From contig NZ_CP102826.1 in the NCBI RefSeq assembly GCF_025643595.1, positions 4,464,001-4,528,000 of the forward strand: a stretch of 64,000 nt of DNA, given 5' to 3'. A program made the translations under genes and the position numbers. Shown here piece after piece: positions 47,205 to 56,082 of the stretch (position 1 is the stretch's first letter; each line of letters begins with the position of its first letter). Under the pieces are notes generated by a model. It searched no databases and was not told the origin of the DNA. It saw only the letters and a program-made list of their open reading frames with translations. This stretch comes from Saccharopolyspora rosea. Its GTDB lineage: Bacteria > Actinomycetota > Actinomycetes > Mycobacteriales > Pseudonocardiaceae.

Positions 47205-47978
47205 TCAGTCGTCCACTGAGGACAGATGCGGATCCGCCGCGGACAGCCCCACCGCGATCCGCTCGGCCGCGGCCGCCAGGACCGCGGTGACGTCGCGCAT
47301 TTCGCCCAGCCTGCCGGGCGGGACGGACAGCCCCAACGCGGTCGGGTGCCGCCCGCACCGCACCGGCACCGCCAGGCAGCACACGCCCGTCCGGTACTCC
47401 TCGTAGTCCACCGCCACCCGTCCCTGCTCCCGGTGGACCAGGTCGCGCAGGCAGGTCGTGGTGCGCGGGGTGAGGTCGGCGGGCGGGTGCCGGGTGAAGT
47501 GGTCGGCCCGGGTCCGCGCGTCCAGCTCGCCGAGCAAGCACTTGCCCAGGGCCGTGGCGTGCCCGGCGTCGCGGAAGTCCACCCACATGTCCACCCGGGG
47601 CGACCGGGTGCTGTCGACGACCTCGACGAGTTCGATCTCGCCGTCCCGGTACCGGGACAGGTAGGTGGCGACCCGGTACCGGTCCCGCAACGCCGCCATG
47701 ACCTGCCGCGCCCCGGCCCGCGCGGCGTGCCGCCGCCCGGCCGCGCCGAGTCCGGCGACGCGCGCACCGAGCACGAACGCCCCGTCGTCCTCGCGGACCA
47801 GGTAGCCCTCGTGGACGAGGGTGCGCAGCAGGTGGTACGTCGTCGGCAGCGGAACGCCGGTGCGGTGCGCGATCGCCTTGGCGAGGATCCCGCCGGGGTG
47901 GCGGCTGACCTCGTCGAGGATGCGGAACGCGCGCTGCACCGAGGAGATCAGCGTCGGTCCCGAATTCCTGTCCGTCAT
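47205..47978 (-). CDS. IclR-family regulator
   Basis: A 257-residue IclR regulator: winged helix ISSVQRAFRILDEVSRHPGG and GVPLPTTYHLLRTLVHEG, then an effector domain with FRDAGHATALGKCLLGEL and the conserved CCLAVPV. The start at 47978 (MTDRNSGPT) is preferred to a 28-residue extension. It lies upstream of DUF3311 and the symporter on the same strand and probably controls them. An exact dispersed palindrome (47211-47224) overlaps its last codons. Confidence 0.88.
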   Translation of the reverse strand: MTDRNSGPTLISSVQRAFRILDEVSRHPGGILAKAIAHRTGVPLPTTYHLLRTLVHEGYLVREDDGAFVLGARVAGLGAAGRRHAARAGARQVMAALRDRYRVATYLSRYRDGEIELVEVVDSTRSPRVDMWVDFRDAGHATALGKCLLGELDARTRADHFTRHPPADLTPRTTTCLRDLVHREQGRVAVDYEEYRTGVCCLAVPVRCGRHPTALGLSVPPGRLGEMRDVTAVLAAAAERIAVGLSAADPHLSSVDD

Positions 47979-48083
47979 CAATGCCTCGCACGCCGGTGTG
48001 GCGCTGTTTGTCGTGCGGGAGTCCGCGACCACGGTGGCAGGATCAGAATGCAGCGGTCCCACCGGGTTCGGGTGAACCGGCCG

Positions 48084-48455
48084 TCACGATTCCGCGACGA
48101 AACCGCCCGGCGGCGGTTCGATGCCGCGCCGGATGACCCGCGACGGCGCGCCGCTGTCCCCCGGCGACGGCAGCGCGCGCAGCGCGACGAGGACCTCGGC
48201 CAGCGGACCGCGGTGCTCCCACACCACGTCCTCGGTGGTTCCGGTCGCGGCGGCGAGCAACCGGATCGCGAGCGCCACGTCGCGATCGGCGATCCAGAGC
48301 ACGTCGGTGTACCCGATCCAGTGATAGGTGCCGATGATGCCCTCCGGTTCGCCCCGGGAGTCCTGGAACCCGTGGAACCGCCATCCTGATCGGACCAGTT
48401 CGGACAGGCCGAGCATCTCCGGGTACCGCCGGGCCGCCTCTCCCACCCGGATCAT
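48084..48455 (-). CDS. Hypothetical protein
   Basis: A 123-residue soluble protein beginning MIRVGEAARRYPEMLGLSEL. A central aromatic-rich region (GWRFHGFQDSRGEPEGIIG, YHWIGYTDVLW) and a helical C-terminal half are visible. The ATG at 48455 has GGAGG at good spacing, which rejects the longer upstream frame. I recognise no domain; no membrane segment or signal peptide is present. It may be specific to Pseudonocardiales. Confidence 0.65.
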   Translation of the reverse strand: MIRVGEAARRYPEMLGLSELVRSGWRFHGFQDSRGEPEGIIGTYHWIGYTDVLWIADRDVALAIRLLAAATGTTEDVVWEHRGPLAEVLVALRALPSPGDSGAPSRVIRRGIEPPPGGFVAES

Positions 48456-48582
48456 CCACCGCCTCCTCCACGTCCACGTCGGTCGAAAGACCCGACCGAG
48501 ATTGCCACCGGCGCGCAAGCGCGGGAAGGCTCCGGGTTTCACATGATGATGCGAAACAGCCCGGAATTCACCCGGCCGGGTT

Positions 48583-49695
48583 TCAGTCGACGCAGTCCTC
48601 GGCGGGCGGGCCCGGTGCCGCGCTCTGCGGGTGCACCGGGACGGCACCGCCCGGGGTCGCCCCGCCGGCGAACGCCGTGCGCACCAGGGCGCGGATGCGC
48701 TGCGGGTCGACGACGTTGACGTCCTGGCCGTCGAGCGTGGCGTAGCCCTCGATCGGCAACGTGTCGAACCGGGTGCCCTCGGCGGTCATCCGGCGCAGCT
48801 GGTCGCCCAGGGCGAGCCCGTCCCAACCGGCGTCGAGCACCACGTCCCGCTCGGCCGCGTCGGCGAGGTTGCGCACCCTGGTGAGGTCGAGCAACGTCCG
48901 CGGGTCGCGGATCTCGCGCGCGGCGGAGGCCAGGAACGCCTGCTGGCGCCGGGTCCGGTCCAGGTCGCCGTTGGGCAGGCCGTGGCGCTGCCGCACGAAC
49001 GCCAGCGACTGGGCGCCGTCGAGGGTCTGCGGCCCCGCCGGGAACACCGCACCCGAATACTCCTCGTCGTGCACCGGGTGGTTCAGGCACACCCGGACCC
49101 CGCCCAGCGTCTCGGCGATGTCGTAGAACCCGGCCAGGCTGACCTCGGCGAAGTGGTCGACGGGAACCCCGGTCAGCGAGCGGACGACCTCCAGCGTCGC
49201 CCGGCGGCCCGCCTCCCGGCCGTGCGACTCCAGCACGGCGCGGTCGGTGACGCCCTGCCGCGCCAGCTCCGTCTCGGCGTCGGCCTTGGCCAGCCCGTAC
49301 GCCTCCTTGATCTTGCGCACGCCCTGGCCGGGCACCGGCACCGCGTCGTCGCGCGGGATGGAGAACCCGCGCACCGGTCCGCCGTCGGCGGGGACGTGCA
49401 CCAGGATCAGCGTGTTGGTGTTGTACCCGCCCTCGTCGCCGTCCCCGGCGTGCAGCTTGTCCAGGATCTGCGGCGGCAGCTGCCGACCGTTGCGGTCCTT
49501 GCGCGTGTCCAACCCCATCAGCAGGACGTTCGTGCCGCCGCCGGTGGACCGCGGCGCACCGTCCAACGCCCGCGAGGTCGCCATGGCCGAGGACACCTCG
49601 TCCAGCTTGCGGTGGACGAACACCCCGACGACGACCAGCACGATCACGACCACCACGACGAGCACGAGGACGCCCCGACGCAGGATCCGCCACAT
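48583..49695 (-). CDS. LytR-CpsA-Psr (LCP) family cell-wall ligase
   Basis: A 370-residue LCP protein with an N-terminal membrane anchor (RILRRGVLVLVVVVVIVLVVV) and an extracellular LCP domain. Key residues of the polyprenyl-phosphate site are seen in NVLLMGLDTRKDRNG, GFSIPRDD and FVRQRHGLPNGDLDRTRRQQ. LCP enzymes attach teichoic acid-like or arabinogalactan polymers to peptidoglycan. ATG at 49695 follows GGGGGAGG. It is a tandem paralogue of the next gene upstream (about two-thirds of the LCP core is the same), with 116 bases between them, and lacks that protein's LytR_C domain. Confidence 0.93.
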   Translation of the reverse strand: MWRILRRGVLVLVVVVVIVLVVVGVFVHRKLDEVSSAMATSRALDGAPRSTGGGTNVLLMGLDTRKDRNGRQLPPQILDKLHAGDGDEGGYNTNTLILVHVPADGGPVRGFSIPRDDAVPVPGQGVRKIKEAYGLAKADAETELARQGVTDRAVLESHGREAGRRATLEVVRSLTGVPVDHFAEVSLAGFYDIAETLGGVRVCLNHPVHDEEYSGAVFPAGPQTLDGAQSLAFVRQRHGLPNGDLDRTRRQQAFLASAAREIRDPRTLLDLTRVRNLADAAERDVVLDAGWDGLALGDQLRRMTAEGTRFDTLPIEGYATLDGQDVNVVDPQRIRALVRTAFAGGATPGGAVPVHPQSAAPGPPAEDCVD

Positions 49696-49811
49696 CCCGC
49701 CTCCCCCGAACGAACGCACCTCGCCCAGGACACCACCGCCACGGCCAGGTTGCAGCAGGGCGCGGCGCGATCAGCAGTCGTGCCAGGGGATCCGGCGGTC
49801 CGCGGGGCGCC

Positions 49812-51296
49812 TCAGTCGACGCAGGGCACGTCCCCGTCGCCCGGAGCGGGCGGCGCGATGGGCGGTGCGGCAGGGGGCGCGGCGGCGGGTGCGCTCGGCC
49901 CCGCAGCACCGGCCGACTGCGGCGTCGTGCTCGCGGGCAGGTCGGACGTCTTGAAGGTCGAGCCGAGGACCACGCGGACGTGGCCCGCCGGAACGGAGCT
50001 GTCCGCGCTGGTCGGCAGACCGCCGAGCAGCTGGGCGACCTGCTCGGCCGCGCTCTGCTCGCCCGGGTGGTACTGGACGGCCGAACGGCTGCGCGAGGCG
50101 GTGTTGGCGATCTGGCCGCGGGAGAAGCCGTGGCCCTCCAGCGTTCCGGCGACCCGGGAGGCCAGGCCGGTGGCCGAGCTGGCGTTGAGCACGTCGACGG
50201 TGGCACCGGCGGCGGGCGTCGGCGGTGCCGGCGGCGGGGCCGGGTAGCCGAAGGCGGTGCGGACGATGGTCCGGATCTGCTGCGGGTCGATGTTGTTGAC
50301 GTCCTCGCCGTCCACGGTGCGGTAGCCCTTGATCGGCAACGTCTGGAACCGCAGGTTGCCACCGGAGAGGTTCTGCGCCTCACCGGCGAACCCGAGCACG
50401 TCCCAGCCGGAGTCGATCACGACGTCCTGCTGCACCGCCCCGTACAGCGCCTGGAGCTTCGACGGGTCGGTGAAGGTGCCCGCGCTGCGCAGCTTCGCCG
50501 CCACCGACGACAGGAACGCCTGCTGGCGGTGGGTGCGGTCCAGGTCGCCGTTGGGCAGGCCGTGGCGCTGCCGCACGAACGCCAGCGACTGGGCGGCGTC
50601 GAGCGTCTGCCTGCCCGCCGGGAAGTCCGCGCCCGAGTAGTCGTCGTGCACCGGGTGGTTCAGGCAGACGTCGACGCCGTGCAGGGCCTGGGCGATGTCG
50701 TAGAACCCGGCGAGGTTGACCTCCGCGAAGTGGTCGATGGGCACTCCCGTCAGGCCGCGGACCACGTCCAGCGTCGCCCGGCGGCCCGCGTCGCGGCTCT
50801 GCATCTCCAGCTGGTGCTGGTCGGTCACGCCCTGGGCGCGCAGCGCGTTCTCCGCCTTGGCCTTGGCGTACCCGTACGCCTTCTTGATCTTGGCGGGGTG
50901 TTCGCCCGGGATGGACACCAGGTCGTCGCGCGGGATCGAGAACGCCGTGGCCGGACCGCCGCCCGCGGGGATGTGGATGAGGATGAGCGTGTTGGTGTTG
51001 TACCCGCCCTCCTCGCCGTCCCCGGCGTGCAGTTTGTCCAGGATCTGCGGCGGCAGCTGCCGACCGTCCTGGTCCTTGCGGCTGTCCAGGCCGATCAGCA
51101 GGATGTTCATCGCGCCGCCCGTGGAGTGCTCCCCGCCGTCCAGCGCGTTCGAGGTGTTCAACGCGTTGCGGTAGGTCGCCCACCCCGCGCCGACCAGGCA
51201 CAGCACGACAGCCGAGGCCATCGCGAGCGCGGTGCGCGCGATCCGACTCCCACCGACCGATGAAGAACGCTTTTCCACGGTTTTTCCCGTTCGCAT
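49812..51296 (-). CDS. LCP-family cell-wall ligase with LytR_C domain
   Basis: A 494-residue LCP protein. N-terminal membrane anchor (ALAMASAVVLCLVGAGWA), LCP domain with ILLIGLDSRKDQDG, AFSIPRDDLVSIPG and FVRQRHGLPNGDLDRTHRQQ, then a LytR_C domain (ATVDVLNASSATGLASRVA) and a Pro/Ala-rich end closing in DVPCVD. The downstream LCP paralogue ends in the similar EDCVD. The ATG at 51296 has no strong ribosome site; a GTG six codons on (VEKRSSSVGG) is an alternative. It would attach a glycopolymer to peptidoglycan at the cell surface. Confidence 0.92.
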   Translation of the reverse strand: MRTGKTVEKRSSSVGGSRIARTALAMASAVVLCLVGAGWATYRNALNTSNALDGGEHSTGGAMNILLIGLDSRKDQDGRQLPPQILDKLHAGDGEEGGYNTNTLILIHIPAGGGPATAFSIPRDDLVSIPGEHPAKIKKAYGYAKAKAENALRAQGVTDQHQLEMQSRDAGRRATLDVVRGLTGVPIDHFAEVNLAGFYDIAQALHGVDVCLNHPVHDDYSGADFPAGRQTLDAAQSLAFVRQRHGLPNGDLDRTHRQQAFLSSVAAKLRSAGTFTDPSKLQALYGAVQQDVVIDSGWDVLGFAGEAQNLSGGNLRFQTLPIKGYRTVDGEDVNNIDPQQIRTIVRTAFGYPAPPPAPPTPAAGATVDVLNASSATGLASRVAGTLEGHGFSRGQIANTASRSRSAVQYHPGEQSAAEQVAQLLGGLPTSADSSVPAGHVRVVLGSTFKTSDLPASTTPQSAGAAGPSAPAAAPPAAPPIAPPAPGDGDVPCVD

Positions 51297-51462
51297 GACT
51301 ATTTTCGCGACCAACCGCCAATTCCGGCGAAACCGGAATTCCGGCGAGCCGTGGAGGACGGCCGCCGGGGAAAGGGTAGACGACACTTCGGCCGGGTTTT
51401 CACACCCGATGGGAATCACCACTCGCGAACGCGCGAGTTCCACGCGGAAAAACGGATCATCG

Positions 51463-52776
51463 TCACGCCGGGCGCGATGCGGCGCGAACCGCCCGGTCGA
51501 CATCGACCCGCGCGAGCAGGACGAGACCGACCACGAAGAACACCACCAGCGACACCAACGCCGTCCGGTAGCTGCCGGTGTTCTGGTAGGCCAGGCCGAA
51601 CAACAGCGGACCGAACGTGCTGGTCGCCGAACTGGAGATCTCGTAGAGCCCGAAGTACTCGGCCTCCCTGCCCGTCGGGATCATGCGGGAGAACAACGAC
51701 CGCGACAGCGCCTGGCTGCCGCCCAGCACCAGCGCGATCACCAGCGCGAGCAGGTAGAACTGCAGGACGCTGCCCGCGGTCAGCCAGAACGCGGCGACCA
51801 CCACCCCGGTCCAGACCACCAGACTGGCCTCCACGACGCGCTTGGCGCCCCAGCGCTCGGCCAGCTCGCCGAGCAGCAGCGCCCCGCCGAACGCGGCGAA
51901 CTGGACGAACAGCAGCGCACCGAGCAGCGTGGACTCGCCCAGTCGCAGCTCGGCCTGCCCGTACTCGGCCGAGACCGTGGTGACCGTGACGATCCCGTCG
52001 TTGTAGACCAGGAACGCCGCCAGGAACAGCAGCGTCTGCGGATACCTCGCCAGGCTGCGCAGCGTCTCGCCGAGCTGCCGGAACCCGGCGGTGAGCACGC
52101 GCCCGTCGGCGGCCGTGCCCGGCGACCGGTCCCGCAGCAGCCGCAGCGGCACCAGGGCGAACAGCGCCCACCACACCCCGGCGCTGCACAACGACAGCCT
52201 GGCCAGCAGCGCGGAGTCGGCGATCGCGAACGACGCGGCGAAGTTCAGCGCCAGCAGCACCCCGCCGCCGACGTACCCGGCCGCCCAGCCCACCGCCGAG
52301 ACCCGGTCGCGCACCGCCGCCTCGGCGAGGTCGGGCAGCAGCGAGTTGTAGACGATGAACGCGCTGCTGTAGCTGAGGTAGGCGAGCACGAACAGCAGGG
52401 CGCCGAGCTGCCAGTCGCGCGGTCCGACGAAGAACATCGCCGCGCAGCTGAACGCCCCGAGGTAGCCGAAGCCCAGCAGCAGGGCGCGTTTGCGCCCGGT
52501 GCGGTCGGCGACGGCGCCGACCAGCGGCATCAGCACCACCAGCACCGCGCTGCACAGCGAGACGGTGTAGGTGAACAGCGACCCCGGTGCGATCGGGACG
52601 CCGAGCACGGAGAGCCTGCCGTCGCGCCCCACCACGTTCTCGGCCACCGCGGGCAGGTAGCGGCTCATGAACACGGTGACCACCGTGGTCTGGAAGGTGT
52701 GGCTGGCCCAGCCGTACGCGTACCAGCCGAACCGCTGGCGGCGCAGCTCCCGGTCCGCCGACGTCGTCGCGGTCAT
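51463..52776 (-). CDS. MFS transporter, Atg22/UMF1 type
   Basis: A 437-residue, 12-helix transporter beginning MTATTSADRELRRQRFGWYAYGWASH. Family landmarks: FGWYAYGWASHTFQTTVVTVF in helix 1, GAVADRTGRKR in the 2-3 loop, and SRSLFSRMIPTGREAEYFGLYE in the second half, which is characteristic of the Atg22-like (UMF1) group. Substrate may be amino acids by analogy with yeast Atg22, but this is not established in bacteria. A GGGGGAG site lies just before the ATG. It is upstream of the LCP genes on the same strand, 166 bases away. Confidence 0.9.
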   Translation of the reverse strand: MTATTSADRELRRQRFGWYAYGWASHTFQTTVVTVFMSRYLPAVAENVVGRDGRLSVLGVPIAPGSLFTYTVSLCSAVLVVLMPLVGAVADRTGRKRALLLGFGYLGAFSCAAMFFVGPRDWQLGALLFVLAYLSYSSAFIVYNSLLPDLAEAAVRDRVSAVGWAAGYVGGGVLLALNFAASFAIADSALLARLSLCSAGVWWALFALVPLRLLRDRSPGTAADGRVLTAGFRQLGETLRSLARYPQTLLFLAAFLVYNDGIVTVTTVSAEYGQAELRLGESTLLGALLFVQFAAFGGALLLGELAERWGAKRVVEASLVVWTGVVVAAFWLTAGSVLQFYLLALVIALVLGGSQALSRSLFSRMIPTGREAEYFGLYEISSSATSTFGPLLFGLAYQNTGSYRTALVSLVVFFVVGLVLLARVDVDRAVRAASRPA

Positions 52777-53006
52777 CTCCCCCCTCGCACCCACTTCGCG
52801 ATCGTCGCAGCCTACCTCGCAGCACTACGGTGGGTGCTCGCGCGGACACGTAGCGGGTGGTGCCGGGTCCAGGCCAGGTCGATCCGGACACATCGGAACC
52901 CCGGTGTCCGGTTCTCCCCCTCCCCGGAGGGGCTACGATCGGCAGCAGACCGCACCGACGCCCGGGATGGCATCGCCTGCCTCCTCGACCACACGGAGAG
53001 CCCACG

Positions 53007-53276
53007 ATGGGAAGTCTGAGCCCCACCCACTGGCTGATCGTGATCGTCGCGCTCGTGCTGCTCTTCGGCGCGACGAAGCTGCCGCAGATGGCACGTTCGC
53101 TGGGCCAGTCCGCCCGCATCCTGCGCGCCGAGGCGCGCGGGCTGAAGGACGACGACGACCACGCCCAGCGGGACAAGCAGAGCGGGAGCGACGCGCCGCA
53201 GCAGCTGTCCTCCGGCGAGCAGCAGTCCGCACCGACGACCGAGCAGAACCGGCAGAAGGACCAGCACAGCAGCTAG
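53007..53276 (+). CDS. tatA: Twin-arginine translocase subunit TatA
   Basis: An 89-residue TatA/E protein: a single membrane helix (HWLIVIVALVLLFGATKLP), the FGATKLP hinge, an amphipathic helix (MARSLGQSARILRAEARGLK), then an acidic and Gln/Ser-rich tail. It forms the pore of the Tat system that exports folded proteins, including perhaps the Tat-type lipoprotein encoded at 54636. ATG at 53007 is preceded by GGAGAG. It is monocistronic; repeat R8 with a terminator-like hairpin follows the stop. Confidence 0.93.
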   Translation: MGSLSPTHWLIVIVALVLLFGATKLPQMARSLGQSARILRAEARGLKDDDDHAQRDKQSGSDAPQQLSSGEQQSAPTTEQNRQKDQHSS

Positions 53277-53673
53277 CGAGTGCGTCCCGAGCGGCGGCAG
53301 CCGCTTTCTCGTTCCGCGAGTGGTCTCGCAGCCGACACCGCCTGAGGTGCGTGTCTTTGAACCTGCTCCCGGAAGGGGTGTGGCAAGCGGCGACAGCCGC
53401 TTTCTCTTTCGGTGAGCGGTCTCGCAGCCCGCACCGCCGCGGGTTCTCAGCGGTCGTCTCGCGAGGACAGCCCCGACGCTGTGTATTGGGCATACATGAG
53501 TCGGGGCTCCCGGAGCCGGTGTGGCTGTGGCGCGTCAGCGCCTCCGTGGGGGGCGGTGGTCGGGTGACGGGCGGGCCGCTGAGGTTCCGCCACCGGCACC
53601 GCCACGCAAATCGAGTTCGACGGCAGGCTCTGAAGGTTCCGCCACCCACGACGAGTTCGAAGACGGGTGCTCA
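53277..53673. repeat. Intergenic repeat, copy R8 (longest)
   Basis: The longest copy, filling the 394-base gap between tatA and ctaG. In order: two hairpin modules AGCGGC..GCCGCT followed by TTCTC (about 53291-53313 and 53387-53412), a 9-bp stem AGCCCCGAC...GTCGGGGCT (53469-53508) around CATACATGAG, the GCGTCAGCGCCTC and GGTCGGGTGACGGGCGGGC modules also in R2, and two copies of the inverted end (GAGTTCGACGGCAGG and GAGTTCGAAGACGGG). The TCA of the last module is the stop codon of the ctaG tail. Confidence 0.8.
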
Positions 53674-53883
53674 GCCGCGGCGCCGAAAGCGTTCCGCCAG
53701 CACCGGGTCGTGCTCCCACCACAGACCGCCGTCCGTGCCGTCCTCGTGCGCGTCCTCGTCGAGCTGCCGGTCGACCTCGGCCGCCTCGTGCTCGTCGTCG
53801 CGCTTCCACTGCCGCAGGAGCGCACCGAGGAACGGCAGGCCGGCCACGTCCCCGCCGATCCACACCACCCCGGCGGCGATGAT
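53671..53883 (-). pseudogene. C-terminal tail of ctaG behind an in-frame amber codon
   Basis: Directly after the ctaG stop (TAG, 53884-53886) the same frame stays open for 70 codons: IIAAGVVWIGGDVAGLPFL and ALLRQWKRDDEHEAAEVDR, ending RRRG. This is what the end of a CtaG-type protein should look like (last membrane helix and charged cytoplasmic tail with Trp-Glu-His). In homologues the position of the stop is commonly glutamine before such a segment, so a CAG-to-TAG change is the simplest explanation. Whether the tail is translated by readthrough, or lost, cannot be told. Confidence 0.7.
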
Positions 53884-54639
53884 CTAGTCGGTGCGCACGC
53901 TCGGGCCCCAGGTGCGGGCCAGCGCCTCGTAGTAGTGCGGCGCCCGCAGCGGGCCCAGCCACAGCACCAGGCCCAGCGCGCCGTCGAAGATGACTTCGGC
54001 CAGCGAGATCCCGAACGACACGACGTGCATGTCGTCGCGCGGCGTCCGGTCCACCCGCAGCCGCGTCCAGAAGTAGACGAACCCGGCGAACACCAGCATC
54101 CCGTGCATCAGCGCGTCCACCACCGACGACCGCAGCGTCAGCTCGTACAACGGCGTCAGGTACAGCGCGAACGGCACGCCGACCAGCAGCGCGGTCACCA
54201 CGCCCGGGAACGTCAGCAGCTTGGCCGCATCCGAGCGGCTCGCCGCCTCGACGCGGTCGGCGATCCGGCGCGGGACGGCGCGCACCAGCAGCGTCAGCGG
54301 CGCGCCGAGCGCCAGCAGCAGCGGGGTGACCATCAGCAGCACGGTGTTCTGCACCGCCCGCACCCAGAACAGGGTGTCCGAGTAGACGCCGAGGAACGAC
54401 GTGGTGACCAGCAGGACCGTGGCCAGCGCGCCCGCGAACGCCGCCGCGCGCGCCGCGGGCCAGTGCGCTCCGGCGGCGCGCAGCGCGCGCACGCCCCACC
54501 AGTAGGCCGCGCCGAGCACCACCACGACCACCAGCGCGGCCGGGTCCGGCGTCCAGGACGTGAACACCCGCTCCAGGGTGAGTTCGGGAGCGGGGACGGG
54601 AGGTGTCGGGAAGAACATGCTCATCTCTTCGGGGGTCAT
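53884..54639 (-). CDS. ctaG: CtaG-type cytochrome c oxidase assembly / copper membrane protein
   Basis: A 251-residue protein (to the amber codon) of the Caa3_CtaG family with about seven transmembrane helices. Visible blocks: FTSWTPDPAALVVVVVLGAAYWW, VQNTVLLMVTPLLLALGAP, HGMLVFAGFVYFW and ARTWGPSVRTD. CtaG proteins help build heme-copper oxidases or handle copper at the membrane. The ATG at 54639 overlaps the stop of the lipoprotein gene (ATGA), making this the last cistron of the NRPS operon. The product lacks the usual last helix because of the TAG at 53884; with readthrough it would be 322 residues. Confidence 0.82.
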   Translation of the reverse strand: MTPEEMSMFFPTPPVPAPELTLERVFTSWTPDPAALVVVVVLGAAYWWGVRALRAAGAHWPAARAAAFAGALATVLLVTTSFLGVYSDTLFWVRAVQNTVLLMVTPLLLALGAPLTLLVRAVPRRIADRVEAASRSDAAKLLTFPGVVTALLVGVPFALYLTPLYELTLRSSVVDALMHGMLVFAGFVYFWTRLRVDRTPRDDMHVVSFGISLAEVIFDGALGLVLWLGPLRAPHYYEALARTWGPSVRTD

Positions 54640-55415
54640 GCGCCCTGCCCGCGACCGGCGAGAGCGGTGTTCACCAGGTCCACGGCCAGGTCCCGGGTGG
54701 GTGCGGGGACCGGCAGCTCGTCGTCGGTGTACCAGGAGTCCGTGGCCTCCGGGTGCGGGCCGACCAGCCCGAAGGAGCCCCGTCCGTGGGAACCGACCAC
54801 CGCGGCGGGTTGGCCGCTGCGGTAGTGCGCGAGCACCGAGACCGGGGCGGCGGCTTCCAGCCTGAAGTACGGGCCGTCCTGGAAGTAGACCTGCCTGCCG
54901 CGCTGCCGCCAGTCGACGTCGACGACCGCTCCCGCGGTGTGGCTGATCTCGGAGCCGGGCGATCCGGCGTAGCGGTCGGTGTCGCCGGGCAGCAGCCCGA
55001 GCCCCGGGCTGCTGCCCGCGAGGTAGGCGCCGAGGCAGAAGCCCAGGTAGCAGCCACCGCCCCGGACGAAGTCGCGGATCGCCCCGGCGCTGCGGCGCAG
55101 CCGCCACCAGGCCGGGCCGACGTCACCGCCGCCCGGGTAGGCGTACAGCACCGCGCCGGACAGCGACTCGGCGTCCAGCGGCACGTCCTCGCCGGTGCCG
55201 GTGAAGGCCACCCGGTAGTTCAGCGGTGGCGCGGACAGCAGCTCCGCCACCGCCTCGGCCGTGCCCTGCGGCGCGCCGCTCCCGCGGTGCACCAGCGCGT
55301 TCGGCCGGGCGGCGGGCGGCGCCGGGCGCGGCGCGGGCGGCGGCGCGCACGCGGTGGCGAGCCCGGCGACGGCTGCGCCCAGGAAGACCCGGCGAGGAAT
55401 GCGGGGATTTGTCAC
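54636..55415 (-). CDS. Tat/lipobox-type BPL_N (GATase-like) lipoprotein
   Basis: A 259-residue protein with a Tat-like signal (PRRVFLGAAVAGLATAC) ending in a lipobox (LATAC), so it is probably a lipoprotein on the outer face of the membrane. The rest is a class I glutamine-amidotransferase-like BPL_N domain: nucleophile elbow LGFCLGAYLAG, YFQDGP, and the distal His-x-Glu in GPHPEATDSWY, so the Cys-His-Glu triad is kept. The GTG at 55415 stands one base after the stop of the paralogous gene before it. BPL_N proteins have no settled activity. Position behind a membrane NRPS suggests processing of its product. Confidence 0.85.
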   Translation of the reverse strand: MTNPRIPRRVFLGAAVAGLATACAPPPAPRPAPPAARPNALVHRGSGAPQGTAEAVAELLSAPPLNYRVAFTGTGEDVPLDAESLSGAVLYAYPGGGDVGPAWWRLRRSAGAIRDFVRGGGCYLGFCLGAYLAGSSPGLGLLPGDTDRYAGSPGSEISHTAGAVVDVDWRQRGRQVYFQDGPYFRLEAAAPVSVLAHYRSGQPAAVVGSHGRGSFGLVGPHPEATDSWYTDDELPVPAPTRDLAVDLVNTALAGRGQGA

Positions 55416-55416
55416 G

Positions 55417-56082
55417 TCATGCTCGCATCGTCGTGTCGATCAGGTCGTGGCCCAGGTCCGGGCGGATTCCGTCCGGGTTGGACAGACCGTGTTCGGCGTA
55501 CCAGGACTCGTCGGCCTCCGGGTGCGGCCCGCAGACGCCGACCGCTCCGGCGCCGAAGCGCACCACGGCGGCGGCGACGGTCCCGTTGTCGTAGGTGGCC
55601 AACACGGTCGGCTCCGCCCCGGGCTCGAACCAGAAGTGCGGCCCGTCCTGGAAGTACACGTGGCGCGGCCGGTCCCGCCAGCGCACCCGGACCACCGTGT
55701 CGGACTCGTCGGGCACGCTCGCCCCTGCCGAGGCGATGTACTGGTCGGTGTCCCCGGGCAGCAACCCGAACCCCGGGGTCGCCCCGGCGAGGTAGCCGCC
55801 GAGGCAGAACCCGAGGTACCGGCCGCCGGAGCGGACGAACTCGCGGATCCGCGCGCGGTGCCGCCGCATCCGGCGGTAGGCCGGGGCGAGGTCGCCGCCG
55901 CCGGGCTGGGCGTAGAGCGCGGCGTCGCGCAGCGCTCCGGCGGCCAGCTCGTCCGCCCCGGCGAGGCGAACGCGGAACCGCCACGCCGAGGCGGCGAGCA
56001 GCTCGGCGACCGCCTCGGCGCACCCCGGCGACGTGGCGGGCCCGCGGTAGACCACCGCGACCGGTGCGGCCACCGCGCTCAC
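55417..56082 (-). CDS. Cytoplasmic BPL_N (GATase-like) protein, paralogue of 54636-55415
   Basis: A 221-residue protein without signal peptide. It shares the BPL_N fold and triad with the next gene: YLGFCLGGYLAG, YFQDGPHFWFEPG, and GPHPEADESWY. The GTG at 56082 overlaps the NRPS stop (GTGA), so its translation is coupled to the synthetase. Having one cytoplasmic and one exported copy suggests the same chemistry on both sides of the membrane. The family includes the N-terminal domain of eukaryotic biotin ligase but no biotin-binding motif is seen here. Function unknown. Confidence 0.83.
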   Translation of the reverse strand: MSAVAAPVAVVYRGPATSPGCAEAVAELLAASAWRFRVRLAGADELAAGALRDAALYAQPGGGDLAPAYRRMRRHRARIREFVRSGGRYLGFCLGGYLAGATPGFGLLPGDTDQYIASAGASVPDESDTVVRVRWRDRPRHVYFQDGPHFWFEPGAEPTVLATYDNGTVAAAVVRFGAGAVGVCGPHPEADESWYAEHGLSNPDGIRPDLGHDLIDTTMRA

